Positions 26,557 to 37,172 of a stretch of 64,000 nt of DNA are shown piece by piece. The stretch comes from Diogma glabrata (taxonomy: Eukaryota > Arthropoda > Insecta > Diptera > Cylindrotomidae): positions 279,143,491 through 279,207,490 of the forward strand of contig OY856186.1 of NCBI GenBank assembly GCA_963693315.1. Direction: 5' to 3'. The translations under genes were made by a program, and so were the position numbers. Each line of letters starts with the position of its first letter. Positions within the stretch are counted from its first letter, which is position 1. The notes beneath the pieces were generated by a model, which worked only from the letters and a program-made list of their open reading frames with translations, searched no databases and was not told the origin of the DNA.

Positions 26557-28026
26557 TAGTAGGGGAGCCCAAGCGGGGATTTTGCGAGATACTCGAGCGC
26601 GTCAGAAAATCATATGGGGAGAAAACTTGCAGCCTGTAATGTACTCCTGCCAAATATGAACCCTTAATGTTCGAGGTGGTGCGTCGAGGGCAACCCGTCA
26701 GATTAGTAAAAAAAAATCAACCGTCAGAAAAACTCAAGCGCGTCAGCTTAAGAGAAGGTAAGTTAAATACATCCAGAAAAGTGCATATTTCAATAATCTG
26801 ACAATTTGACCGTGACATAAGGAAATAGGCGAGTCACAAAGGTGTAAAAAAAAAACGACACCTTGAAATACTCGAGCGCGATAAACTTTTTTTTAATTTT
26901 GAAGGTAATCCTATCAGGATTACGGAAAACATATATTCTGACAGTTTTCATGGGGCGATTCAGGTAAAATCGTCAATAAAAGATGGAGCGTACAGATGCT
27001 GAGAGCTGTGTATTCCCCACTCCGCGTCTCACTTCTCTCTCACTCTTTCTTTATCTCTTACTCTCTCGCACCAATTCCACTAGAGCGTCTGTTGGCATGA
27101 CGCCATCTCAGCTGATCACCATAGTGTACACGTTTTTGGTGGCTGCTAGACGCTTTGATTTGTTTGTTGTATTTATAAGTTATTTTGTGAATTTCATGCA
27201 CTGTTTAAAAATAAATTAAAAACACTCCAAAATCTAGTAAATGTTTGCTCGCTTAATTGCAGGAAAAATCAATTGTCAAATATTTCATATTACATTAATT
27301 GTAGTAATCGTAATTTTCAATCCAAAAGCATTAATATAACTGAGATAATCCTAGTAACATAAAACAAAATGGTAAATTATGCTTTTTAACTATTAAATTT
27401 ACTACAGTTGTAGATTAAAAATACTGTTTTTGAAAAAAATTACATAGAAATAGAAACGACAAATAATTGTCACTTTAAAATTGTCAGACGAACAGTACCC
27501 CTCCATATAATTGTCAGATTATCATCCTGGAGGACGAAGACATCAAGTTGATCCCCCTGCATAAAAATCTGAGGCGCTCGAGTATCTCAAGGTCACATTT
27601 TATTTTTACATTTTTCAAAATCAGCCATGACTTTTGGTCACGTTTAAATCGTCAGTCATTTAAATAGGACACTTTTTTGAGTTCACTTTACATAAGCCTT
27701 GAATATCTGACACGCTCGAATAACTTTTTTTTTTTTGTTTTTCCACCTCTCTATACGCCCACCTCCCTTTAGTTAATCGTCAGATTTATATGTATCAGTT
27801 ATTAGAAAGACAAAGCGCATATACTCTATGAATATCTGACGCGCTCGAGTATTTTTATGAGACTGTTTTTTTTTACATTTTTAAAAATTCTTACACGCTC
27901 TTCCCCCCACTAAAATGGAAAACTTGACATAAACTTTTTTCATTTTAGAACGTAAACTTCACAATCCAATAAGTCCCTATGACGCTCTAGTAACTGCAAA
28001 TTTAGCATCCCGGGCTCCCCTACTAT
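26557..28026. mobile_element. Unclassified inverted-repeat element with subterminal motif array
   Basis: The ends match as an inverted repeat: TAGTAGGGGAGCCC on the left and, in reverse complement, TAGTAGGGGAGCCCGGG on the right. A TA duplication is possible. Inside, a CTCGAGCGCGTCAG-type motif recurs in one orientation in the left half (about 26590, 26735, 26868) and in the opposite orientation in the right half (about 27573, 27708, 27835, 27980). That symmetry is what subterminal transposase-binding repeats look like. The 78-codon frame at 26983-27219 is low in complexity and not called. Probably a non-autonomous DNA transposon of about 1.47 kb; superfamily unknown. Confidence 0.7.
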
Positions 28027-28650
28027 TAATTATTAGCAAAAAATTGTAGTTTATTTTGTGTTTTTACGTATTTTCCAAATCAAAATTCACACGAATTTAT
28101 ATGAAATTGTTTAGCGTAAATTCATATTTTTACTTATGCCAACTTTTGTGAAAAAAACAATATTTGATCTACAACAACCTAAATTTTCAAAGTGTTCCTA
28201 CTATTTAGGACAGGTTCAAATTCACACAAAACATTTCTGAAAAACATCTCACTATTAATTGCTACTTTTGTGAAAAAATGACATTTAATCTCCAACTGTT
28301 CCTATTAGTTAGGAGTAGATGGATCAAACCAATTCATGTTCAATTACATTTCATATCATCCAAATAATTACTTATATGTGTCAAATGTTTCTTGTCCAAA
28401 ATGTTTCCCATTATACGTTTCTCAAAAAAAAAATGGGTAACAAAATGTATGAAAATCATTCTTTTGACACAACGATTTGACGATCAACGATCACATACTT
28501 ATAATACAATAACTAAGCTCCTGGTCTCACATAGAGATGCCGACCATCAAGATTTCTCAACATTCAATGTTATATTTCACCACTTAAAATAGCCGACATT
28601 TAAGCCGAAATGATTAAATGATTCTTATTTTTCTAATTTTATTGAAACAG
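28027..28650. other. Non-coding stretch with an imperfect duplication
   Basis: A block starting ACTTTTGTGAAAAAA and running into TGTTCCTA..TTAGGA occurs twice, near 28142 and 28264, as diverged tandem copies. No gene seen. Confidence 0.5.
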
Positions 28651-28923
28651 TAAGGGCCAGTTGTTTCATCACCGATTAAATCAACGGGTTGGTTAAATCT
28701 CTGATAACCGGTGAAAAAATTAAAAACTAGTTGTTTCATGTAAAGTTAAGGTTATCTCTGATTAAATATTTACCTTAACCGTTACCGACCAAAAATGGCT
28801 AATCAACTATTTAACCATTGATTATCTGTCATTATAATATATCTGTCAAACTGTAATTTTTATCTCGGTGGCTTTGTGAAATAAATAATTGTGCGCAAAT
28901 TTTATTAAATAAATAAATTCAAA

Positions 28924-30241
28924 ATGTTTGATTCAATATATAATATTAGTTGTTCTGATTCTTCTGACGATGAAGAAATAATTAACTATGTGACATCAAG
29001 GAAAAAGAAAACCTTCCGATCAAGAGAAGATTTTTTTAGTTGGGATGATATAGATTTCGAAGCCAGGTTTCGGATGTCAAAAGAAACAATTTTTTGGCTT
29101 ACAGAACTAATTAAACCAAAGATAAAAACTATATCAACAAAGTAAGTTCTATATTTAAAGAATACATTCATACTTTTAATTAAATTAAATGATAAATTTT
29201 CTTAGAAATCGAGCTGTTAGTCCACTGGATCAAGTATTGTTAACAATGAGCTTTTTTGCAACTGGAACAATACAGCAATGTACTGGGGTCCTATTCCCGA
29301 ACACATATTTGTCAATCGACAATATTGTCAGTTTCACCAAAATGCTTAACAACTTTGTTTAAAAATGGTATTCTGTAACACATATTTGTGATCCTTAGAC
29401 ACAAACCAATTGCAACAAATTTTTACAAAATTATAACAGATTTTTGGTACTAGATTCGTACTTTTGACAATTAACTTTTTTAATCTTAAAAGATGCAAAG
29501 TAAAATAAAAATATATTTAATAAATAAATATGTTTTAATGAAATTTATATAAAAATATGATTATTTAATTCTATTAAAGACTTAATTTTGCGTTATAAAT
29601 TAATTTTTACGCCAATCCATGAAATTTGTATGAAAAAGTCAACACACAAAACATAAAGCAAAATTGTGATTTTGACAGTAACTATATTGTTCTTGTCAGA
29701 TTCACAATATTGTGTTGAATTTTCACCAAATTGGTGTTACATAATATGAAATTCACAATATTGTGTGAATTTACAATATTGTGATGACATTTATGTGTTC
29801 GGGAATAGGGCCCCAGGAGATTTATATGGGCTACACAAATCTACTGTATGTAGAATCACAAAGAAGGTAACAAGAGCTATTGCCCAACTACGTCCATTAT
29901 TCATTAAAATGCCAGATACAGAAGAAAAACAACAAAAATGCTCATATGATTTTTATAAAATGGCCCGATTTCCGAACGTGATTGGTGCAATTGATTGTAC
30001 TCATGTTCCAATAATATCGCCAGGTATAAAAGAATTTTTAGTAGCCAATTACAAATTAAAGATTGTTTTTATTTCTATAGGTGGGGAAAATGCTGAGTTT
30101 TATAGGAATCGCAAAGATATATTCTCTGTTAACGTTCAAGCCGTTGTAAATGCAGACATGTCATTTATGGATATTGTAGCTAGATGGCCAGGTTCTAGCC
30201 ACGATAGCACTATATTTAATAATAGTCGATTAAAATGCTAA
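28924..30241 (+). pseudogene. HARBI1-like DDE transposase, interrupted
   Basis: Exon 1 (28924-29141) starts MFDSIYNI and ends at a GTAAGT donor. Exon 2 starts after TTTTCTTAG at 29206 and reads AVSPLDQVLLTMSFFATGTIQQC, typical of HARBI1 N-termini. The frame is then split by a 528-bp MITE (29286-29813) and resumes at GDLYGLHKSTVCRI. The first catalytic Asp is in GAIDCTHVPI and the second in NADMSFMDIVARWPGSSHDS. A 57-base GT-AG intron (30024-30080) has no in-frame stop, so read-through translation inserts 19 foreign residues. The frame ends at 30241, before the region that should carry the catalytic Glu. Both the MITE and the 3' loss inactivate the gene. Confidence 0.9.
29286..29813. mobile_element. 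528-bp MITE, copy 1, inside the transposase gene
   Basis: The element has inverted termini GGGTCCTATTCCCGAACACA and, from the right, GGGCCCTATTCCCGAACACA. It lies between CTG (29283-29285) and CAG (29814-29816). The uninterrupted reading frame would have CTGGAG here, so the likely original duplication is CTG with one base changed on the right. Nested ACAATATTGT palindromes occur near both ends. There is no coding sequence. Reading base by base I found no difference from the copy at 30539-31066. Confidence 0.9.
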
Positions 30242-30538
30242 AATGTTAAAATTAAAATGTAAAATGTTAAAATTAAACGCTAATTCTATAACAAAAAACT
30301 CGAATTTGTAATGGCAGTTTTATTACTTTTATTGTAACAATAAAATAAAATTTAAATTTCAAGCTATTTTGTTTTTAATTTCACGCCATCTTTTATTGTA
30401 CACTTTAAATAAAATGTCATTTTATGTTCTAAAAAATTAATCACTGATTAATTTTAACCATTGTCAATTTTTGGATGAAACAGCCGATTTCATTTTTAAC
30501 CAGTGATTAAATTTAATCATTGATTAAACTAACTTCTG

Positions 30539-31066
30539 GGGTCCTATTCCCGAACACATATTTGTCAATCGACAATATTGTCAGTTTCACCAAAATGCTT
30601 AACAACTTTGTTTAAAAATGGTATTCTGTAACACATATTTGTGATCCTTAGACACAAACCAATTGCAACAAATTTTTACAAAATTATAACAGATTTTTGG
30701 TACTAGATTCGTACTTTTGACAATTAACTTTTTTAATCTTAAAAGATGCAAAGTAAAATAAAAATATATTTAATAAATAAATATGTTTTAATGAAATTTA
30801 TATAAAAATATGATTATTTAATTCTATTAAAGACTTAATTTTGCGTTATAAATTAATTTTTACGCCAATCCATGAAATTTGTATGAAAAAGTCAACACAC
30901 AAAACATAAAGCAAAATTGTGATTTTGACAGTAACTATATTGTTCTTGTCAGATTCACAATATTGTGTTGAATTTTCACCAAATTGGTGTTACATAATAT
31001 GAAATTCACAATATTGTGTGAATTTACAATATTGTGATGACATTTATGTGTTCGGGAATAGGGCCC
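30539..31066. mobile_element. 528-bp MITE, copy 2, near the Harbinger right end
   Basis: Same length, orientation and apparently the same sequence as 29286-29813, with an exact CTG on both sides (30536-30538 and 31067-31069). The different flanks show two separate insertions rather than a tandem duplication. A 3-base CTG target with GGG termini does not fit the TWA rule of PIF/Harbinger, and I do not assign a superfamily. Confidence 0.9.
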
Positions 31067-31109
31067 CTGATTAAGAAAAAATAACCGTAGATGAAACAAC
31101 CGGCCCTAA

Positions 31110-31779
31110 ACTTTAATTTTAAAAACAATTGAATCTTTTAAATTTTAGTTTAAATACTTGATAAAAGTTTTGAAAAATATTTCCCTCTTTTTATTTGGGT
31201 GAGGGGAGTTCGTAATTTTCGTATTTTTGCTTATACAGGGGGTGGGGGGAAGGTTTAAAATCAAAGAAGGTTTGCTTACGTAATACTTGAACGCTCCCTT
31301 GTGACAGATTAGTAAATACTGGAGAGTGTGCAGACTCTTGTGCCGTTTCACTGGTAAAATATAATTCTAGGTTTGTACATGTTTTGTAGGTCGCAATCGG
31401 CTTTACTTGCAGTGCATGTTGTTTGTTGTGTTTCATAATGTTTGCAATATTGACAAAGTGTAAGGTGACCAGACGTCCGTTTGGCCGGACAGTCCCGATT
31501 TTTCACAGTTTGTCTCGCGACGTTTTAAAAATGTCGAGATTTTTGTAAATAATGCATGAAATATAACCGGTTTTAGCAAAAATCACAATCGAGAACAAAA
31601 GGTTAGAAATATTTCATCATGTTGAAACAAACCATATTCTCAAAGAGGCAATTAAACAAATAACAATAATTGCGTTTCGCAATTACATTAAAACAAGCAA
31701 TTCAAAAAACATGGGCAAATATAAAGTTGATAGAAACATGTGTCGGTTATTGATAATCAAAGGAAAAAGCCACAGTACA
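31110..31779. other. Repeat-like non-coding stretch
   Basis: The stretch contains a G-rich block (about 31196-31252) and, at about 31463-31500, a GTGACCAGACGTCCG..GACAGTCCCG segment that looks like one end of a DNA transposon. The matching other end was not found. No supported gene. Confidence 0.4.
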
Positions 31780-32340
31780 AGAAAATATTTTCACATTTTT
31801 GAAAATAAATCGAGAACTGTTATTTTGAAAATTACCAAAAAATTTGTTTTGGACTAGAAAAAATTTCACCTTTCATATAACAACCCACTTGTCGGGGTCG
31901 AACATAATTTTTTTACGAAAATTCTACTCCCAACCCTCTCCAAACAACATTTCAAATGAAGAGCCGACCGCTATAGTTTTCGTTCATTCTTTACAACAAT
32001 TCCTATAACCGCAAGTTTTTAGGGTTCCGTACTTTAAAAAAGTAAAAACGGTACCCTATTGGTGAGACTTCGGTGTCCGTCCGAATTTCTACATAATCAA
32101 TTTACTCACAAACTATAAGTGCTATCAACTTGAAATTTTCTACAGTTTTTAAACGTGTTTTTCCACGCCTACTGATAACAAAAAAATTCAAATATTTGTT
32201 TTAATCTATATTTTATGAACATAGATAAGGAGATAGTAAAACAAAAGTTTTTTGTAAGGAATCGAGTTTGGTCTAGAAAAATCGAGAAAGTTCAAAATAT
32301 TTCAAAAAAAAATTTCAATGATTTTTCGACTGCTTAGTTT
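31780..32340. repeat. Left arm of a complex repeat: inverted 286-bp unit plus AGGGTTCCGTAC block
   Basis: About 31790-32015 is a diverged reverse-complement copy of the tandem unit that follows. It leads into TAGGGTTCCGTACTTTAAAA and ACGGTACCCTA, a short self-complementary block, then GTCCGTCCGAATTTCTA. An inverted counterpart lies at about 34900-35010. From general knowledge, AGGGTTCCGTAC..GGTACCC repeats with GTCCGTC tails are common in insect genomes, notably Lepidoptera; I do not name the superfamily. Confidence 0.65.
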
Positions 32341-32372
32341 TTTTGATATTGCCATAAACGGGTATTGTCTTT

Positions 32373-33745
32373 CCTGTCCCCCCCCCTTTAACTTCGAACA
32401 TTAGAAAAGAAAAAATTTGAAAAAATTCATGGTTATGGTCAACGTTGTAAAGATTGAATCAAAACTATAGCGGTCGGGTCATCATTTCAAATGTGATTCT
32501 GAGGGGGTTGAGAGTGGAAATTTTGAAAAAAAATTATTTTTGACCTCAGTGAGTGGGGTGTCATATGAAAGGTGATTTTTTTTCTAGTCCAAGCCAATTT
32601 TTTTTGCAATTTTTAAAAGCGCAGTTTTTGAGTTATGTAAAAAAATGTGACAAAAATTTCCTGTCCCCCCCTCTTAACTTCGAACATTACAAAAGAAAAA
32701 ATTTGAAAAAATTCATAATTATGGTCAATGTTGTAAAGATTGAATCAAAACTATAGCAGTCGGCTCATCATTTCAAATGTGATTCTGAGGGGGTTGAGAG
32801 TGGAAATATTGAAGAAAAATTATTTATGACCTTGTTGAGTGGGGTGTCATATCAAAGGTGATTTTTTTTCAAGTATAAATCAATTTTTTTTGCAATTTTC
32901 AAAAGCGAAGTTTTTGAGCTATGTTAAAAAATGTGACAAAAATTTCCTGTCCCCCCCTCTTAACTTCGAACTTTACAAAAGAAAAAATTTGAAAAAATTC
33001 AAGGTTATGGAAAATGTTGTAAAGATTGAATGAAAACTATAGCGGTCAGCTCATTTTTTCAAATGTTATCTTGAGGGGGTTGAGGGTGGAAATTTTGAAA
33101 AAAAAATATTTTTGACCAAGTCGATTGGGATGTCATATGAAAGATTGATTTTTTTCTAGTCCAAAAAAATTTTTTATGTAATTTTAAAAAGCGCAGTTTT
33201 TGAGTTATGTAAAAAAATGTGGAAAAAATTTCCTGTCCCCCCCCTTAACTTCGAACATTACAAAAGAAAAAATTTGGAAAAATTCATGGTTATGGGAAAT
33301 GTTGTAAAGATTGAATGAAAACTATAGCGGTTGGCTCATCATTTCTAATGTTATTTTGATGGGGTTGAGGGTGGAAATTTTGAAAAAAAATTATTTTTGA
33401 CCTTGTTGAGTGGGGTATCATATGAAAGGTTGATTTTGTTCTAGTCCAAAACAATTTTTTATGTAATTTTCAAAAGCGCAGTTTTTGAGTTATATTAAAA
33501 AATGTGAAAAAAAATTCCTGTCCTCCCCCTTAACTTCGAACATTACAAAAGAAAAATATTTGAAAATATTCATGGTTATGGGCAATGTTGTAAAGATTGA
33601 ATGAAAACTATAGCGGTCGGATCATCATTTCAAATGTTATTTTGAGGGGGTTGAGAGTGGAAATTTTGACAAAAAATAATTTTTGACCCTCACTCGGCAT
33701 ATGAAAGGTGAATTTTTTTCTAGTCCAAAACAATTTTTTTGTAGT
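32373..33745. repeat. Tandem array, 286-bp unit, about 4.8 copies
   Basis: The landmark CCTGTCCCCCC..TTAACTTCGAAC occurs at 32373, 32660, 32946, 33232 and 33517, so the units are 287, 286, 286 and 285 bases long. Each unit also contains AAACTATAGCGGTCGG-like, GAGGGGGTTGAGAGTGGAAA and TCATATGAAAGGTGATTTT segments. Copies differ by scattered substitutions. The short frames at 32553 and 32839 are translations of the repeat, not genes. Confidence 0.93.
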
Positions 33746-34269
33746 TTTCGTTTTTTTCGGTTTTGATTCATTTGATTAAAATTCTAAAATTGTGTTTTGT
33801 GAAGGACTATTCACGTAAAATAATCGTAGAAGAGGATAAATTTTACTACGTTGTAGGAAATGTATATTATAGTAAATATTGAGTGAAACGAAGTAAAGAA
33901 ATGAACAAACAAGATCAGATTAGATCAACACAGTTTAACAAGTCAGATGAACTAAACTTCAGGCGAAAGGCGTTAGGTTGAAAAATTATGCAGTAACATA
34001 CCAGATACCTGTTTGCTATTCGATAGATTATCATTTAATATGGTTGCATTGCAAATGTTCTCTGTGAAGTTGATCACTAATTACAAACATTTTTGAAATT
34101 TTTGAACTATTGAACTACTGTTGAACTAGAAAATTGTTACAGTCAAGTTAATCGAGGTTGGGGATCTGTTCTTTTCGTTAAGTCTGATACAGTACCACCA
34201 GTGCAGAAAAATAGTAGCCACCACCACTTTGAGTTTAGCTCTGCTGGCAGTCATTGTGAATGTTCAACT

Positions 34270-34610
34270 AGCTGAAGTACAAATCCTGTTGGTATACTAT
34301 ACCGATCTCCCCAATATTCAGTAGACAAATCACTCGACTGTGTTAACAATGCACTCGTTGGAAATAATTTGACGACACTTTTTCTCCGTTTTTTCCGTTG
34401 GTTTCAATAAAAATCCTCAAAACTGGCTCTCAAACTATTTTCTACAAAAAAATTTACAAAGAAAAATTCATGAACCAACAACAGTTGAGGCTACCACAAT
34501 TGATAATGTATTTTCCAATATAAATAATTTAGAAGCTGGCGTTATTGAAGCTTTCTTTAGCCACCATAAACAGCTTTGGGTAAGATTCAACCCAACTTGA
34601 AACTATACTT
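34270..34610 (+). pseudogene. LINE fragment, endonuclease part (jockey-like)
   Basis: Readable peptides include ILYRSPQYSVDKSLD near 34285. Near 34470-34600 come IHEPTTVEATTIDNVFSNI and, further on, GVIEAFFSHHKQLW, which resemble the end of an AP endonuclease domain (ThrxIDxIFxNI ... LSDHxAQ). Frames shift. It lies just upstream of reverse-transcriptase remains at 35086-36020 in the same orientation, separated by the repeat arm at 34640-35010. Confidence 0.6.
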
Positions 34611-34639
34611 ACAAAAACTGTTTTTTTCTCATATTATAT

Positions 34640-35010
34640 ACACGGAACCCTCAGCGAGCGAATTATATTCGCACTTGCCTGACTTTTTGTAATTCTTTTC
34701 TTTTGTAATGTTCGAAATTAAGAGTAGGAAAAAAATTTTTTCACATTTTTGATAATAGGTCAAAAACTGTGCTTTTGAAAATTAAAAGAAAAATTGTTTT
34801 GGACTATAGAAAAAAGATTTCATATGACATCCCACTCGTCATATGACTCCCACTCGCCCCCCTCCATATTTGCAACTTTTTTGTTTTCACAAATACATTT
34901 TAAAAAGTTAACAGCACTTATAGTTGGTGAGAAATTCGATTATATAGAAATTCGGACGGACATAAATAGGGTACCGTTTTTACTTTTTCAAAGTATGGAA
35001 CCCTAAAAAT
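34640..35010. repeat. Right arm of the complex repeat (inverted)
   Basis: ACGGAACCCTCAGCGAGCGA at about 34643 and a reverse-complement piece of the 286-bp unit at about 34695-34860 lead into a block at 34930-35007. That block is the reverse complement of the left-arm GTCCGTCCGAATTTCTA and AGGGTTCC..GGTACCC sequence. Left and right arms, with the tandem array between, suggest one composite fold-back-like transposon of about 3 kb that has also captured or been inserted into LINE sequence. Confidence 0.65.
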
Positions 35011-35085
35011 CGCCAAGATTTAACGAAAGTAGCGAAATTTGCCGAGCACCTATCGGGCTCTCTGCAGTTTTTTAAGGTCGGAAGT

Positions 35086-36020
35086 GAAAAAACAATTTCA
35101 CTCAATCTTTAATACCACCTTTAAGTTATAATGATGTACCAATAATAAACCCGAAAGAAAAAGCTGATCTTGGAAAACTTTTTTCTGAAAACTCAACTCT
35201 ATGCGCCTAATTTCCAGCCAAAACCTCTTCCTCAGGGACCGTACAAAATCAAGCATATCATCTTTCGCAAAAATGTCATACGTAAGATGCTTTTGCAAAT
35301 AAATTTCAAGAAATTATCAGGCCCGGCTAATATCCCTCCTATCATATTGAAAACTATTGAAAGGTATATTTCCTGACATGTGGAAGTTTGCTAGCGTTCA
35401 GCCTGTATTAAAAAAAAAAAAAAAAAATGACCCAATTAATTATAGTCCAATTTCCATCTTGTCAGTTGTAGCGAAAGTGTTTGAAAAATATATTTTTTAT
35501 TTAATGGAAGGCAATACGGGTTTGAAAATCACGATCAACAGAAGATTTGCTATTTTATGTAACACATGTCTGGAACAAGTCACACGAACACCATGGTGGA
35601 ACATTTGGCATAGCACTCGATATATCCAAGGCCTTTCACAAAGTATGGCGCGACCATCTTATACCCAAGATGAGATGGTATGGTGTGAAAGAGCAACTTA
35701 TTTATTTGATGCAAAATAGTTTCGAATAAATCTCGATGGGATTTCATCTTAATGACTTGCCATATTAATGACTTGCTAAATCCCAACGATCTTTTCATCC
35801 ATAGTTTCGTCGATGATAGGACACTACATGCTTCTCACGGAACACAGAAGCAACGTTCATTAGATGTGCTTAACAACAATAGATCGAATTTGATAGATTC
35901 TTTAAGACTGGGTTCCAATCAGCTGCTAAATTATACTAAACTACTAAATCTAAATTTAGTTTTACAAAATTACCGAATTTTAATTCAAATTAATATAATC
36001 AAGTTGTCAGATATTGTTTA
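35086..36020 (+). pseudogene. Degraded LINE reverse transcriptase (jockey/CR1-like)
   Basis: Three overlapping frames carry ordered reverse-transcriptase segments: LYAPNFQPKPLP and IPPIILKTIE near 35200-35360; FPDMWKFASVQPVLKKK, DPINYSPISILSVVAKVFEK near 35375-35490; IALDISKAFHKVWRDHLI (motif A) near 35610-35660; and HSFVDDRTLHASHGTQKQRS, the catalytic FVDD motif, near 35790-35860. Frameshifts separate them, a poly-A run lies at 35409-35427, and motif B is lost between 35730 and 35750. Not functional. The similar C-terminal remnant at 44150-44560 may belong to the same copy, split by the BEL element and other DNA. Confidence 0.8.
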
Positions 36021-36342
36021 ACATATGAATTTCTTCCAAATTATTGAAATAGAAACAAAATATTGATTTTCCATTAAATAAATATCTAAGGAAGAGTAAC
36101 TAGACTTTTTGAGTGAAGCATCTAATTTGAAGTATTGGTGCGTTTGATGGTGTTTGTATTTAATCGTAGGGTGGTACTGTGTATAATTTGTATATAGTTA
36201 CACAAACATAACTTAGGTGGCAGCATGAACTGTTCTTTGAACTAAGTAGGTTTTATTCAAAATTTTATTTATTTCTCGTTTAACTTAATCGTTATTTTAG
36301 GAAAAATTTGTCTTAAAATGTATTTTTTTACCTGGTTCCTGC

Positions 36343-36802
36343 TGTTCAAGATGTTCAACAGTGATACATAGTCAAGAATTCAAAATACAAATTATAAATA
36401 GAACTAAGCCGCAACAAAAACCAAACTGATCGTTATTGAAGGTTGATGTCATTGAATCCATCTAGTATTCTATGTTTTGCTTATTATTCAAATTAACTTA
36501 CCAAATTGTAGTACTAAATTTAATATTTATTGTAACTTATTTATATTTATTTTATCATAAATGCAAACCTTAAATTTAATATTATAATTAGCAGTAGATG
36601 TCTCCTAACTAAATTTCAAGATTGCTTAATTATATACACTTTCTCTTTACAAAAGAGAATATGTAACGTAAAAAATTATTGTAAGATTATTGTAAAAAAA
36701 TTTGCAACTCGTTCATTACAAAATTGACATTGAAACAAAGGCGATTAATAAAAAAAAAAATTAAATAAATTAAAAGGAATTTAATGAAACCAAGATATTA
36801 CA
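36343..36802 (+). repeat. BEL/Pao left LTR
   Basis: 460 bases. Compared by eye with the right LTR, I found no differences. It should hold the promoter and the polyadenylation site; a TATATACACTTTCTC segment is a possible core promoter region, but this is not proven by sequence. Confidence 0.95.
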
Positions 36803-37172
36803 TGGTCCTTCGAAACCGGATATTCGGTGCCAAATCTAGCTTGGATCGAAAATTGTAAGTAAATTACTTATTATTACTTATAATATATAATAAATCAAAT
36901 TAATTAAAAGTGATTAATTCTAATTATGTGAGATAATTGAACAATATTTGTGTTAATTTAATCAAACATTACTTGGGTGAAAATTAAAAACATTGAATTA
37001 TTTATTGAGAATTTGCATTGCATATATTGAAAATTCATATTCATATTAAAACAGTGATACAATTGAACTTTTGAGAAAATTTATTATCTTCACCGTTAGC
37101 AAATTAGCATTATTTTATTGCATATCTTATCCAAGCTGGTTTGAGCGATAACCGATTTAAATATAATATAAG

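Larger units (their letters stand above)
28654..31106 (+). mobile_element. PIF/Harbinger transposon, 2.45 kb, with TAA target duplication
   Basis: The termini are inverted repeats: GGGCCAGTTGTTTCATC on the left and GGGCCGGTTGTTTCATC read from the right. They are flanked by TAA on both sides (28651-28653 and 31107-31109), the standard 3-base TWA target of this superfamily. The interior holds a HARBI1-type transposase gene, interrupted and 3'-truncated, and two insertions of one 528-bp MITE. No second Myb-like gene, usual in autonomous members, is visible, so the copy is defective. Confidence 0.92.

Noticed and set aside
26983..27219. 78-codon frame in the inverted-repeat element
   Set aside because: It is rich in CT-type simple sequence, matches no known family by eye, and has no splice or promoter context.
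31463..31500. Possible hAT-type terminus (GTGACCAGACGTCCG..)
   Set aside because: No matching inverted end or 8-base duplication was found, so no element can be delimited.
32553..33033. Two similar 64-67 codon frames starting MGCH
   Set aside because: They are translations of successive 286-bp satellite units and have no independent support.
32373..33745. CRISPR-like array
   Set aside because: The repeats are contiguous 286-bp units without spacers, in a eukaryotic sequence.
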